From an uncultured Poribacteria bacterium (lineage in GTDB: Bacteria; Poribacteria; WGA-4E; WGA-3G): 64,000 nt of DNA. Both the position numbers and the translations under genes were made by a program. The notes below the pieces were generated by a model. That model saw only the letters and a list, made by a program, of their open reading frames with translations, had not been told where the DNA came from and did not search any database. The stretch spans positions 62,001-126,000 of the forward strand of contig OX639992.1 of the NCBI GenBank assembly GCA_951828515.1. Direction: 5' to 3'. This document shows positions 9,416 through 17,917 of the stretch, in pieces (the stretch's first letter is position 1; each line of letters begins with the position of its first letter).

Positions 9416-9525
9416 AAACCATAGTTCGATACAAAGATACCGCCAGTAGTTACCAAGAAAGGAAAACCATCCACCCACTGACAGTAAGCGCAGCGAACGT
9501 CCCGAGAGTCGACTGCTGACAACTC

Positions 9526-10806
9526 TTAAAACCGATAGGCTGCGGATGCAAACACGCGATGTGTAAGCCGTTCCGTCGTCAAGTCATTCCTGCTCCGCTG
9601 CCAAGTTCCCAACATATACCCTACATCAAACTTCAGTGAATCTTCAAATATCTTTCCGACACCTACTGTTAAGAAATCGCGGGCATTCTCAACCTCAGCA
9701 TCGGTAAACGGAATCGTGTCCCGAAAATACCCCAAACGGACATGTGTATCAATAGTAGGTACCCTATATTCGACCCCAAGGCGTGCCTGAAGCGTTGTGG
9801 CATAGAACTCCTGAAAATTATCCTGCGAAATGTCATCCGCTGGCGCTGGATCGTAGCGAGTCTGCGTCCAATCTGTGAGTTGGACATCACCTGCGAAAAT
9901 CAATTGCTCGTTAAATAATTTCACAGCAATTCCGGTTCCAATTTCAAAGGGTCTCTCAATATCAAACGCCTGTGTTCCATCTGCAACATCCGACATCTCT
10001 TCGCCGTCATCATAAACTGCCCGAGTCGATTGATACCAGAATTCATCAACGCCCAATTCAACAGGCGCGACCAAGGTTAGACCGACACTAATAGCATCGG
10101 TTAGGTGCGCCAGAAGTCCTATCCGAGCCCCTAACCCCGAGTACTCTCGGTCAATTTCGTCATCGTATCTGAAGCGTGACAACTCGCTATCGATCTTCAA
10201 GAGATCCGTCGCTGTCGTATCCAACTCATTCAGGCTATTGCCCTGCCAGAAGTCTAACGACCCGCCAACGAGAATGCGTTTTGAAACGTACACGCTCGTG
10301 CCGAAGCTCCAAATCCCAATGCCGCCACTGTTCACGTCAGTCTCATCAACAGCCAATCCACTGAATTCAGTGTCAGAACTCGGATCAATTCCTTGAATTG
10401 CGGTCTGATAGTCAAAGTTCTGTGGACGATTGTAGCCGAAAGCGATCGCCCATCCTCCCCGTTTTGCATGGAATGGATACACAAACCCGATGGAATTCGG
10501 ACGCATCTGTGAGCGGGTCGTTCCAGTCATCTCATCACCGGCGAAGTATGCCTCCGTATTCGCCGTGTTATGCGAAAAGCTACTAAACAATTCAAATTTT
10601 TGGATCTGCGCCATCCCAGCTGGATTCCAATAGAGTGCTGTGAAATCATCAGCGAGTGCAAGTGATGCGCCGCCCATTCCCATCGTCCGAGCACCAACAC
10701 CGAACGTATTTCCGATCGCCATCTCTTCTACTTGCGCTACGCTGACAGTCGTCCAGAACACTGCCGCAAATAAAAAAATAAAGATAATATACATCGTTCG
10801 TTTCAT
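9526..10806 (-). CDS. FadL/OmpP1-like outer-membrane beta-barrel protein
   Basis: A 426-residue protein with an N-terminal signal peptide (hydrophobic residues 4-22, likely cut near VSVAQ). The opening mature region GARTMGMGGASLALADDFTA followed by LYWNPAGMAQ is the hallmark of the FadL/OmpP1/TodX family of hydrophobic-compound channels. The rest alternates short amphipathic strands and ends in Phe (ASAAYRF), a beta-barrel insertion signal. It faces the ribosomal cluster convergently. GGAGGAA lies about nine bases before the ATG. Substrate unknown. Confidence 0.85.
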   Translation of the reverse strand: MKRTMYIIFIFLFAAVFWTTVSVAQVEEMAIGNTFGVGARTMGMGGASLALADDFTALYWNPAGMAQIQKFELFSSFSHNTANTEAYFAGDEMTGTTRSQMRPNSIGFVYPFHAKRGGWAIAFGYNRPQNFDYQTAIQGIDPSSDTEFSGLAVDETDVNSGGIGIWSFGTSVYVSKRILVGGSLDFWQGNSLNELDTTATDLLKIDSELSRFRYDDEIDREYSGLGARIGLLAHLTDAISVGLTLVAPVELGVDEFWYQSTRAVYDDGEEMSDVADGTQAFDIERPFEIGTGIAVKLFNEQLIFAGDVQLTDWTQTRYDPAPADDISQDNFQEFYATTLQARLGVEYRVPTIDTHVRLGYFRDTIPFTDAEVENARDFLTVGVGKIFEDSLKFDVGYMLGTWQRSRNDLTTERLTHRVFASAAYRF

Positions 10807-11002
10807 CGTTCCGATTCCTCCATTTTTTAATTTTTAATTTTACCTTGCGGTTCGGCGAGGTATGTTAGATGCATAACGTTCCTCTTCGTATATCCGCCCT
10901 CCGCTACGCTTACGGGCTACAGTTTCGTTATCGAGATAAAAACACATTAAAATTCGCGAAATTTGTGTCATCCGCGATTCAGATGATTTTTTACTCATAC
11001 CA
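10807..11002. repeat. Recurrent leader element upstream of the FadL-like gene
   Basis: The segment has a T-rich stretch, then accttgcggttcggcgagg, and further on atatccgccctccgctacgc. The same ordered blocks recur at 19589-19710, 27039-27125 and 28862-28955, in each case just upstream of a minus-strand gene. No gene was seen in this gap. Confidence 0.6.
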
Positions 11003-11626
11003 TCACCTTTCGTTCCGATTTCTCGTTCGCCGCTGTGGTCGTTCCGATCTTGATTTTGGTGAAGTTACACTCCGTGAACTCCGAGAACGTCGGTTCTCAG
11101 GTCGCCAGTCGCGTCTATTGTAAGTCCGCCGTGAGAGGGGGACATATCGGCTCCGACCGTAATGCCGTCGATAGACATTCGTATATGGATAATACCCTCT
11201 ATAATGGCGGTAATACGGCGAGTAACCGTAATAGGACCCGTACCTGTAAAACCAAGGGTGTGAATAATAGGGCATAACAGGCAGATAATAACCATACGGA
11301 TACGGTGCGTAAACTCCGGAATAGGTGTCGTAGTGCCTGTGTGGATACACGTATGTCTCACGACGGGTATACTTCCGTCGCCCATAATAGCCTTCCGACT
11401 CTTCAGTATCGGTATGCTCTGATTCCAATTCTTCCGACTCTATTTCAGCGTGCTCCTCCGTTTTATCTTCCTCCAAAACCGTCCGGTATTCCCGCTGGTA
11501 ATCCGAAGACGCTCTTCCAATATGGGCTTGCAAGCCATGCTCTTGATAACCGAGTTGCGTATAACACCCGGCAAACGCCACCATCGCCAAAAACAACGAC
11601 AGTACGAAAGTTATTTGCAACTTCAT
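11003..11626 (-). CDS. Tyr/Arg-rich lipoprotein of unknown function
   Basis: A 207-residue protein with a lipoprotein signal peptide (residues 1-20, FAG before Cys21). After a short stretch it has an acidic region (Glu-rich, about residues 50-80), then a long Tyr/His/Pro-rich segment (about 85-160, repeated PYYRHYRGYYPY-like runs), and a strongly basic Arg/Ser-rich tail. No family was recognised; low-complexity, opposite-charge blocks suggest an unstructured surface or cell-wall-associated protein. AAAGGAG precedes the ATG at normal spacing. Confidence 0.75.
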   Translation of the reverse strand: MKLQITFVLSLFLAMVAFAGCYTQLGYQEHGLQAHIGRASSDYQREYRTVLEEDKTEEHAEIESEELESEHTDTEESEGYYGRRKYTRRETYVYPHRHYDTYSGVYAPYPYGYYLPVMPYYSHPWFYRYGSYYGYSPYYRHYRGYYPYTNVYRRHYGRSRYVPLSRRTYNRRDWRPENRRSRSSRSVTSPKSRSERPQRRTRNRNER

Positions 11627-11970
11627 GTCTCTTTCTCCTTTAGATTTATCCGTCAGTCCCGACTATTATAACATATTATACGAGAGACCCCTAAAAAAAG
11701 TTTACATCTGCCTCTCCAATTCCTTCCCTCTTTCGCTGACAGGTTTCTAAATTCGGCCAGTAACCTACCGACAACCCAAGTTGCTACCTATGTAAACGCC
11801 GCTTTATATTGGAAATTGCGAAAGCAATCGGTCTCTCTTGTTCCGCTATTGAGGAGTGTGTGAAACGTGTGATAGCACAATGGAAGAAAGCCGCAGAGGA
11901 GAATCCCACGAATCCCGTTGCCGCAATGGCTCATAACGAGAGATGAATTATTTAACTTTTCGCGCTTCGT

Positions 11971-11999
11971 TTGACAAAACTTCAAAAAGGCGATACATT
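11971..11999 (+). promoter_or_regulatory. Strong sigma70-type promoter for the GspC-like gene
   Basis: TTGACA (11971-11976), a 17-base spacer and TACATT (11994-11999) put the start of transcription near 12006, about 27 bases before the chosen ATG at 12033. This position argues against the longer reading frame that starts at 11943. The rest of the 11627-12032 gap holds one MITE end (acccaagttgctaccta near 11773) and a 45-codon open frame with no recognised family. Confidence 0.75.
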
Positions 12000-12032
12000 A
12001 ACGTGAGATTGGAACTATGGAAGAACGGCATC

Positions 12033-12548
12033 ATGTTTTTCGGCACATATAGGCTTTGGTTGTTTCTACTACTCATCGGCTACTGTCTTGTGGGTTTCTA
12101 TTACCGACACGCCGAGACGGATTCGCACCCGATGGAGCGGGTCGTCTCTGTTGCCGAAGAAACGGTAAGCACTCGGGAAGTGGTGAACCTATCCGCCGAG
12201 AATGCGAGACATCGGTCACGGTTTGAAAATGACATTAACACGGACTTCTACCAAACTATCATAGACAATAACCTTTTTGCGCCGCTCGGCACGGTGCTAA
12301 ACCCCACGCCGAAACCGGGTGCGAATCTGACGCTACTTGCGACGTTTCTCCGAGAAGATCCTGCGGTTTCCACGGCATTGATTGAAAACCGCACCACCGG
12401 TCGCCAGCACGTGTTGGCTGTCGGTGAAAGTTTCGGTGATTTCCAACTCACCGAAATCGCAGAGAAAAACGTTACACTCTCTCACAACAAGGAAGAGATT
12501 CGCTTAGCTTTGTCCCCGATTTTCTTTCTCAACACACAAAGGAGATAA
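12033..12548 (+). CDS. GspC-like type II secretion system protein (PulC domain)
   Basis: A 171-residue inner-membrane protein. Residues 1-22 form one membrane segment (TYRLWLFLLLIGYCLVGFYY). The rest is extracytoplasmic and matches the GspC homology region: FYQTIIDNNLFAPLG, LTLLATFLREDPAVSTALIE, a Gly-containing turn AVGESFGDFQLTEI and ending VTLSHNKEEIRLAL. In type II secretion GspC links the inner-membrane platform to the GspD secretin. The ATG at 12033 is chosen over 11943 because of the promoter position and GGAAG nine bases upstream. No gspD follows; two small genes do, nearly abutting, suggesting an operon. Confidence 0.65.
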   Translation: MFFGTYRLWLFLLLIGYCLVGFYYRHAETDSHPMERVVSVAEETVSTREVVNLSAENARHRSRFENDINTDFYQTIIDNNLFAPLGTVLNPTPKPGANLTLLATFLREDPAVSTALIENRTTGRQHVLAVGESFGDFQLTEIAEKNVTLSHNKEEIRLALSPIFFLNTQRR

Positions 12549-12552
12549 ACAG

Positions 12553-13416
12553 ATGTTTAAGAAACTTTTATCCGACAACCGTATCTTCGGTGGGATTGTC
12601 TGCGTCTTAGCCTTCATCGCCGGCGGACTACTGTATTTGCAATTCGTCCAACGCCAAGCCTCACGCGATATCCAACGCGCTCAAGATATCCTTGAACAGC
12701 GGGACAACCTGCAAACAGGGGAAGCTGAACCTCAAACTGAGGCCAGCGGGCACTTTCACGCCGATGGGACATGGCACACGGAACCACATGCCCCTACCAC
12801 ACCAAACACGCCACCGAATGCTGTAACCGCTGATACGCAAGTTTCGTCTCTCGATGAACGCCCGAATACGTCAAAACAAGGGGCAGCTCCCGTCGCGGCA
12901 CCGGTAGATGTCGATCGCATCAAAGCAGCGTATGAGGCGTTGCGGGCGAAGTATCCCGAGCAGACAAACAACCCACACCCCTTTGAGAATCTGCCCGTGG
13001 ATTTACAGGACTTTGAAGCCACAAAAGAAGCGTTTATGGATCACTTAAACTTCTACGTGGAACATGATGGGGGAAAAGCTGAAGTTTTTAATAGTAGCCG
13101 TGAGATACGCATCGCAAACGCAGTCCTGATGAATATTGCAAACGCCGCAGATGCGGATGTTGATCGGACGTCTCTTGTTGGGGATGATTCGTTCCTACCC
13201 TTTACCCTTGAACAGTCTAAGGAAATCCAGTCAATGTATCGGCGTTGGCGTGAGTCTGAAGGTTATATTTCACCCGTTGAGAAGATAATGGCTGAAAAAG
13301 GTGTAACGCGTGATGAAGCCCATCGGATTTCGATTTACGAAAGGTTAAAGTCTAAAGGCTGGAGTGACGAAGATATACCTGCCCACTATCGGGAGGCGAT
13401 CAATGAAGCAAAATAG
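12553..13416 (+). CDS. Membrane-anchored protein of unknown function
   Basis: A 287-residue protein with an N-terminal membrane anchor (about residues 11-31, GGIVCVLAFIAGGLLYLQFV) and a short helical stretch after it. A His-rich motif, GHFHADGTWHTEPH, sits near residue 66, followed by a Pro/Thr-rich linker. The C-terminal half is helical with charged segments and ends in two predicted helices (EKIMAEKGVTRDEAHRI, LKSKGWSDEDIPAHYRE). No known family was recognised. It starts four bases after the GspC-like gene, with an overlapping ggagat ribosome-binding site, so the pair is co-transcribed. Confidence 0.75.
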   Translation: MFKKLLSDNRIFGGIVCVLAFIAGGLLYLQFVQRQASRDIQRAQDILEQRDNLQTGEAEPQTEASGHFHADGTWHTEPHAPTTPNTPPNAVTADTQVSSLDERPNTSKQGAAPVAAPVDVDRIKAAYEALRAKYPEQTNNPHPFENLPVDLQDFEATKEAFMDHLNFYVEHDGGKAEVFNSSREIRIANAVLMNIANAADADVDRTSLVGDDSFLPFTLEQSKEIQSMYRRWRESEGYISPVEKIMAEKGVTRDEAHRISIYERLKSKGWSDEDIPAHYREAINEAK

Positions 13417-13699
13417 ACGAATCGGAATAGTGATAGGGCTTATCTGTCCCCTTTTTATAGGCGGCATCGCAGATGCACAAAGCATCAACGCACTTCGACA
13501 AGCCGTAGATAACGCACTGGATGCGGTAGTTGATGAGAAAGATCGTCATGGAATTTCCAACAATCATTTGAATGAGATGATCACAAAACTCTTCGCTTCA
13601 CCGTTTTGTGTTTCGTTTATAGTAAAGCCCACAATTAAGTTCACACTCTCTAATGTGGCGAGGTTCGGAAACCTCGCCAGCAAGTTTTGTATTTCCTAA
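13403..13699 (+). CDS. Small secreted protein with a repeat-derived C-terminus
   Basis: A 98-residue frame. The ATG overlaps the 3' end of the preceding gene and follows gggagg. Residues 1-26 are a signal peptide (IGIVIGLICPLFIGGIADAQ). A short amphipathic region follows. From about residue 73 (VKPTIKFTLSNVARFGNLAS) the protein is encoded by a mobile repeat (13618-13728), so the original C-terminus appears to have been replaced or truncated. It may be a degraded remnant of a longer secreted protein. Function unknown. Confidence 0.55.
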   Translation: MKQNRRIGIVIGLICPLFIGGIADAQSINALRQAVDNALDAVVDEKDRHGISNNHLNEMITKLFASPFCVSFIVKPTIKFTLSNVARFGNLASKFCIS

Positions 13700-13728
13700 A
13701 GTGTCCAAGTATTTTCAGGTTTTACTAT
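13618..13728. repeat. TATAGTAAA-type miniature inverted-repeat element, copy 1
   Basis: Terminal inverted repeats tatagtaaagccc and ggttttactat bracket about 110 bp. The core is a hairpin, GGCGAGGTT / AACCTCGCC around a CGGA loop. Related copies lie at 14759-14876, 20027-20142, 41681-41840, 52125-52241 and 62126-62369. The left half is read as codons of the gene at 13403-13699. Confidence 0.8.
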
Positions 13729-13748
13729 TTATACACTCTTAGAGAAGA

Positions 13749-13776
13749 GTCGGGAATCGGAGTTCCCTCCTACAGA
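13749..13776. repeat. REP-like hairpin (GGGAAT stem)
   Basis: Stem GGGAAT / GTTCCC with a CGGA tetraloop followed by TCCTACAG. On the other strand this gives GTAG at the 5' foot of the hairpin, as in REP sequences. It belongs to the same family as the tandem array at 20172-20433. Confidence 0.7.
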
Positions 13777-13810
13777 AGAATTGAATGATGCTGCATACTA
13801 AGGATTTTTC

Positions 13811-13839
13811 TTGCATCCATCCGACCGTCATGCTAAACT
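13811..13839 (+). promoter_or_regulatory. Promoter that would give a leaderless cytochrome mRNA
   Basis: TTGCAT, a 17-base spacer and TAAACT are followed by exactly six bases (gaggtt) and then the ATG. Transcription would start at or next to the start codon. The gagg is too close to the ATG for a normal Shine-Dalgarno site. Confidence 0.6.
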
Positions 13840-13845
13840 GAGGTT

Positions 13846-14751
13846 ATGAGAGTTTTCATCCAAATCGGACACGGTATCGTCGGTGCTGCTGTTATCTCAG
13901 GTTTATGCATCTGGCAGGCGGGTAGTTTCGGTGAAGCGAGACACACTCTCAGCATTATCGGTGCAATCGCTATTGTCATTGCGAGTCTTTATCTGCTACG
14001 AAGCCGCTGGATTCGATGGGGCAATCGGCAGACCTGGCTCAGATACCACCAACGGCTCGCTTCGTTAGGTTTGTGCTTGGTGCTACTGCATTCGGCGTTC
14101 CAACCGCTCGTGTGGCATTCATGGCTTACCTTTTTGCTCGCTTTGTCGAACTTAGGCACGGGTATCGCTGTGAGTCTGACATCTCGCGGGGCGCGCCGAA
14201 TTTTGCTCCGATGCCACCTCGTCCTTGCCCCGATCTTACTCGTTAGCATCGTGTTCCACGGACAAAAGAAACTGGAGCATGACGAATTCTTACCACTCAC
14301 AGAAGCTCACGATGTGCCTTGCGCGAGATGCCATACGCCTGAACGCCTTCTGTTCCATATCAGTACAACTTTTCCTGAAGAGATGGACACATCAGACACC
14401 ATTCCTGAGGACTTGCACTTTTGGTTCTTACAAAACGAAAGCAGGGTCCCCACAACTGCTCCTATCTCGGTCAAGGAGCCCGGAAACGCTTGGACAGTCA
14501 CCGACCCGAAAAATAAACGCACCTACCACATCCGGAGGGCGACAGATCAAATCGCCATCTATGCCGATTCCGATTACGGGAGTTATACCTGTATCAAATG
14601 CCATGTGCATAACACAGAAGAAATTCAGTTAGTGCATGAGCTGCACGGCGTCACCGAAGCCCATAGATGCTTCGTCTGCCACCAGACCGAAATTGACGGC
14701 ACGCGTTATGGACGACAACGTTTCGATTGGGAATATGCCCCGCACCGATAG
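13846..14751 (+). CDS. Ferric-reductase-like membrane protein with three c-type hemes
   Basis: A 301-residue fusion. The N-terminal half has four or more membrane segments with two His pairs, H68/H82 and H124/H138, each 14 residues apart; this spacing fits the bis-His b-heme sites of ferric-reductase-like domains. The C-terminal half is soluble and has three CxxCH heme sites, CARCH (C159-H163), CIKCH (C249-H253) and CFVCH (C275-H279). The arrangement suggests electron transfer across the inner membrane from b hemes to periplasmic c hemes. No FAD/NAD domain is present and no signal peptide is needed. Partner enzyme unknown. Confidence 0.75.
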   Translation: MRVFIQIGHGIVGAAVISGLCIWQAGSFGEARHTLSIIGAIAIVIASLYLLRSRWIRWGNRQTWLRYHQRLASLGLCLVLLHSAFQPLVWHSWLTFLLALSNLGTGIAVSLTSRGARRILLRCHLVLAPILLVSIVFHGQKKLEHDEFLPLTEAHDVPCARCHTPERLLFHISTTFPEEMDTSDTIPEDLHFWFLQNESRVPTTAPISVKEPGNAWTVTDPKNKRTYHIRRATDQIAIYADSDYGSYTCIKCHVHNTEEIQLVHELHGVTEAHRCFVCHQTEIDGTRYGRQRFDWEYAPHR

Positions 14752-14758
14752 ATCCAGA

Positions 14759-14876
14759 TATAGTAAAACCGGTAATTACTTATACACTAACGCAAGGGCG
14801 AGGTTAGAAACCTCGCCAGCGGCAGTGGGTGCTTGTTCACTGACGAACTGTAAACATATTTTTGGATTTTACTATA
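14759..14876. repeat. TATAGTAAA-type miniature element, copy 2
   Basis: Inverted ends tatagtaaaacc and ggattttactata with a central hairpin GGCGAGGTT / AACCTCGCC (AGA loop). It starts eight bases after the stop of the cytochrome gene. Confidence 0.8.
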
Positions 14877-14923
14877 AACAAACGGCTTGGACACAAGAAA
14901 ACCCTGTGCGCAAGCCGTTTGTT
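14877..14923. terminator. Bidirectional terminator-like hairpin
   Basis: A 13-base perfect stem (AACAAACGGCTTG / CAAGCCGTTTGTT) with a 21-base loop sits between the plus-strand cytochrome gene and the minus-strand LamG remnant. T and A tracts flank both sides, so it could serve both directions. Confidence 0.65.
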
Positions 14924-14982
14924 ACTTAGCTTGGAGTAGGGCGCAATTGATCGCCCTAGAATCCGTCAATGCCTAAAAAATC

Positions 14983-15264
14983 TTACCGTCGTGCTTTAAG
15001 GCTACCCCAAGTCGTGGCGAGTTTATCTGCCGGTTCCACTGACAGAAATTCTCCGTCCATGACTTCTTTAATTTCATTTTCGGATAACGCGCGAGCGAAT
15101 ATATAGAATTCGTCCATCAACCCATCGAACCACCGACTGTTCTTATGGTGTCCGATTTCGGCTTGGACTCCCCAATTGTCGGAGAGTTCGCCGTTCCCTT
15201 TCGCCTCATGCGTCATTTTCCCATCAATGTATGTTTTCGCGTCACCGCTCTTGCTACGGAATTT
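14983..15264 (-). pseudogene. LamG-domain protein remnant (C-terminal part only)
   Basis: The minus strand is open for about 93 codons from an in-frame stop at 15265-15267, without a proper start. The reading runs SGDAKTYIDGKMTHEAKGNG, then GLMDEFYIFARALSENEIKE, typical of the last strands of a LamG/concanavalin-like domain, and ends KLATTWGSLKARR. The intact LamG gene at 33231-33998 has the same order (KIYIDGK, GVIDEVTVWDRALSEDDIK, KLATTWASVKASH) but about 160 more N-terminal residues and a signal peptide. The missing front half abuts a miniature element at 15311-15519. Confidence 0.75.
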
Positions 15265-15310
15265 TTAATTCGCGAACCCCATAGACCATGACTGTCACAC
15301 ATGTTAATAT

Positions 15311-15519
15311 ATAACGTGAGTTTGACATAAGCGTATCGTTGGAAACCTGCCTCATTTTTATAGGGGCCGCGGTGGATTGTCGGGTTTCGCTGTGTTTATT
15401 TTTCTGAATGTGTCCTGAAAAAGGAGACGTTTGTGGTGAAACTGAAGGTTTCTGGGACCTTCATCGCTCTACCCGACCTACGGGGTCCCTTGCAATTTTT
15501 ATTATCAAACTCACGTTAT
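15311..15519. repeat. ACGTGAGTTTGA-type miniature inverted-repeat element
   Basis: Perfect 15-bp terminal inverted repeats (ATAACGTGAGTTTGA and its complement) enclose about 180 bp without coding sequence. A relative at 35372-35575 shares the interior and the right end; single ends occur near 33095 and 62113. The remaining 15520-15771 gap contains a REP-like hairpin and the promoter of the next gene. Confidence 0.75.
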
Positions 15520-15631
15520 ATAGTCAATGTGTTCACTTACTATGGGAGATTTTAGAGCCACTTAGATGTCCTAAAGAAGCGAGGTTAGATGAAGTTTAAG
15601 AAAATATTTCGGTAATTCCATAACTATATCC

Positions 15632-15658
15632 GGTGCGGTTAGGAAACCGCACCTACCG
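15632..15658. repeat. REP-like hairpin (GGTGCGGTT stem)
   Basis: Stem GGTGCGGTT / AACCGCACC with an AGGA tetraloop followed by TACC, giving GTAG at the 5' foot on the other strand. Related arms are at 29452-29475 and 39511-39532. Confidence 0.65.
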
Positions 15659-15724
15659 GACTCAGGGGATTAAAACGTAGAGAAAAGGGAAAACTAAATA
15701 GCCCCATCTGTTTTTAATGCTCCG

Positions 15725-15753
15725 TTGACAATTTCCCATATTCTCTATATAAT
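15725..15753 (+). promoter_or_regulatory. Consensus sigma70 promoter
   Basis: Perfect TTGACA and TATAAT hexamers separated by 17 bases. Transcription should begin near 15760, about 12 bases before the ATG of the next gene, so the leader is very short. Confidence 0.85.
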
Positions 15754-15771
15754 GAAGATGGGAAACCAAAA

Positions 15772-17730
15772 ATGTCAAACAACTTTCATAGAGCGAGTTT
15801 TGGCTCTCAAACTTCGCCAAAAGTCAGCTTCCGCGCTGTCCTACTCGCGCTCCTCATCACCATCCCGAACTCCTACTGGCTCATGATTAACTGGGGTCCC
15901 AGCGGTTATGGCACAGGTCAGAGTTTCCCGACTGTCTCCACCGTTTACTTCAACGTCATTTTTGTGGTGCTAATCTTGATGGCAGTAAATCCTTTGCTGC
16001 GAGCCATTGGGAAAAATGCAAGCCTTACCGATGCAGAATTGATGGTGATCTACCTACTCGTATCCATCGCTTCTTCCATCGCTGGACACGACACACTCCA
16101 GATATTGTGGCCCTTGCTCACTTATCCCATCTGGTTCGCGAGTCCTGAGAATGAATGGGGAGAACTGTTCCATCGGCACATGCCGGATTGGCTGACCATC
16201 AAAGAACGGAACGCGCTGGCAACTTTTTATCAAGGGGACGACTCCCTCCACACAGTCCAACATTTAGAACTCTGGATGCCTCCTGTGCTCTGGTGGTCGG
16301 CCCTGATCATTGTGCTAACGTGTATGATGCTCTGCATCACAATCCTGATTCGACACCAATGGGTGAACCACGAAAAACTCAGCTACCCGGTCATTCAAAT
16401 CCCGCTGCATTTGACGGAAAATGGGGGACGCGTCCTCCTGAGCAATCGGCTATTTCTGCTGGGTGCTGTGCTTGCAGGCGGGATAAACCTCCTCAATGGG
16501 CTTCATTTTCTATTCCCTGTTGTGCCTGGACTGGGTGGAAGCCTCCACAACTTAGGACAGTATTTCCAGACAAAACCCCTGAACGCCATTGGCAATCTCC
16601 CCTTCGCCGTCTACCCATTTGCTATCGGGATGAGTTTCTTTATTCCGTTGGAACTCTCGTTCTCTATCTGGTTTTTCTATCTCTTTCACAAAATGACGCG
16701 TGTATGGGGCACGATGGCAGGCATCGGCCATTTACCGGGATTCCCATTCCTCGATGCGCAATCGTTCGGTGCGTGGTTCTGCTTAGGGCTCTCCGCGATA
16801 TGGCTCACCCGAAAGTTTATCGTGCGACAGGTGAAAAACGCTTTTCGCGGCGGTAATGGAGAACCAGACACAATGGATACACCTTCAGCACACACCCGAT
16901 ACGCGATTATCGGGTTAATACTCGGCGGCATCTTTATCCTTGTGTTCTTCAAGAGTACAGGCACACCGATCTTCAGTATTCTCGGCTACTTTACACTTTT
17001 CTTTGCGTTAGCCATCGCTATTACCCGTATTCGTGCTGAAGTCGGACCCCCCGCGCACGATGTGCCGTGGCGACCGGACAAGGTACTCGTCTCCTTTCTC
17101 GGTACCCGTCGCATTGGTGCAGAGGGATTAACCACGTTTAGTATGTTCCACGGTTTCAACCGGTCCTATCGCTCCCATCCGATGCCGATTATGTTGGAGG
17201 GTTTCAAGGTAGCACAGGTCCGTGGACTGTCGCATAATCGCTTTATCGTTGCCATCATCTTGGTGACGATTGTCGGCACGATTTCATCAGCGTGGGCATA
17301 CTATGCACAAGGCTATCATTACGGGGGGGCAGTCTATGGTGAACAGGCGCAATGCCGCTGGACCTATGAGCAGCTGAAGCAGTGGCTCATTAACCCACAA
17401 TCCATAGATGTCGGTGCGGTTTCCGCTTCTGGTGGCGCGATTGCCTTGACAACGCTCCTGATGATACTACGCCGCCGCTTCATCTGGTGGCCCTTTCATC
17501 CTGCAGGCTACGCCTTATCACTGAGTTTTTGGAATACGAGTTGGTATTGGTTCTCGATCTTCTTATCGTGGGGGATAAAAGCGATTCTCTTCCAGACGGG
17601 AGGACTCCGCACCTATCGTCGTGCGATGCCGTTCTTCATCGGTTTAGTCATTGGCGAGTTTCTGCTTGGTGCTATCTGGACCCTAATCGGTATCGCCTTA
17701 GAACGCCCAATGTATCGGTTCATGTTTTAA
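15772..17730 (+). CDS. DUF6785-like polytopic membrane protein
   Basis: A 652-residue integral membrane protein with roughly 13-14 hydrophobic segments, starting near residue 20 (FRAVLLALLITIPNSYWLMI). Large loops contain motifs such as HEKLSYPVIQIPLHL, RAEVGPPAHDVPWRPD and RRRFIWWPFHPAGYALS. This pattern matches DUF6785/DUF6784 proteins, distantly reminiscent of oligopeptide (OPT-type) transporters; the family assignment is from memory. No substrate is known. Expressed from a consensus promoter directly upstream; the next gene (a sugar isomerase) is co-directional but 187 bases away. Confidence 0.7.
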   Translation: MSNNFHRASFGSQTSPKVSFRAVLLALLITIPNSYWLMINWGPSGYGTGQSFPTVSTVYFNVIFVVLILMAVNPLLRAIGKNASLTDAELMVIYLLVSIASSIAGHDTLQILWPLLTYPIWFASPENEWGELFHRHMPDWLTIKERNALATFYQGDDSLHTVQHLELWMPPVLWWSALIIVLTCMMLCITILIRHQWVNHEKLSYPVIQIPLHLTENGGRVLLSNRLFLLGAVLAGGINLLNGLHFLFPVVPGLGGSLHNLGQYFQTKPLNAIGNLPFAVYPFAIGMSFFIPLELSFSIWFFYLFHKMTRVWGTMAGIGHLPGFPFLDAQSFGAWFCLGLSAIWLTRKFIVRQVKNAFRGGNGEPDTMDTPSAHTRYAIIGLILGGIFILVFFKSTGTPIFSILGYFTLFFALAIAITRIRAEVGPPAHDVPWRPDKVLVSFLGTRRIGAEGLTTFSMFHGFNRSYRSHPMPIMLEGFKVAQVRGLSHNRFIVAIILVTIVGTISSAWAYYAQGYHYGGAVYGEQAQCRWTYEQLKQWLINPQSIDVGAVSASGGAIALTTLLMILRRRFIWWPFHPAGYALSLSFWNTSWYWFSIFLSWGIKAILFQTGGLRTYRRAMPFFIGLVIGEFLLGAIWTLIGIALERPMYRFMF

Positions 17731-17917
17731 TTTTTCCTTGCGGGTAAATAGCGTGAGTTTGGGCTTTAAAGTCCCTTTCTCGAATCCGCTCTCCATTTCA
17801 TTACGAGCTACGTTTTCTGGACTATGTCTATAGAAAATGGTATATTCAAATAACCACACTTTCTTCGGAAACCTGCTATGTCTATAGAACGTCTAAACCA
17901 CCAAAGGAAAACACACA

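Noticed and set aside
11809-11946. 45-codon frame reading EIAKAIGLSCSAIEECVKRV
   Set aside because: It has a faint resemblance to dodecin-like helices but no start with a ribosome-binding site; too weak to call.
12033-13416. A complete type II secretion operon
   Set aside because: Only the GspC-like domain is recognisable; neighbours do not match GspD-GspN.
15408-15599. 63-codon frame
   Set aside because: It lies almost entirely inside the ACGTGAGTTTGA miniature element.
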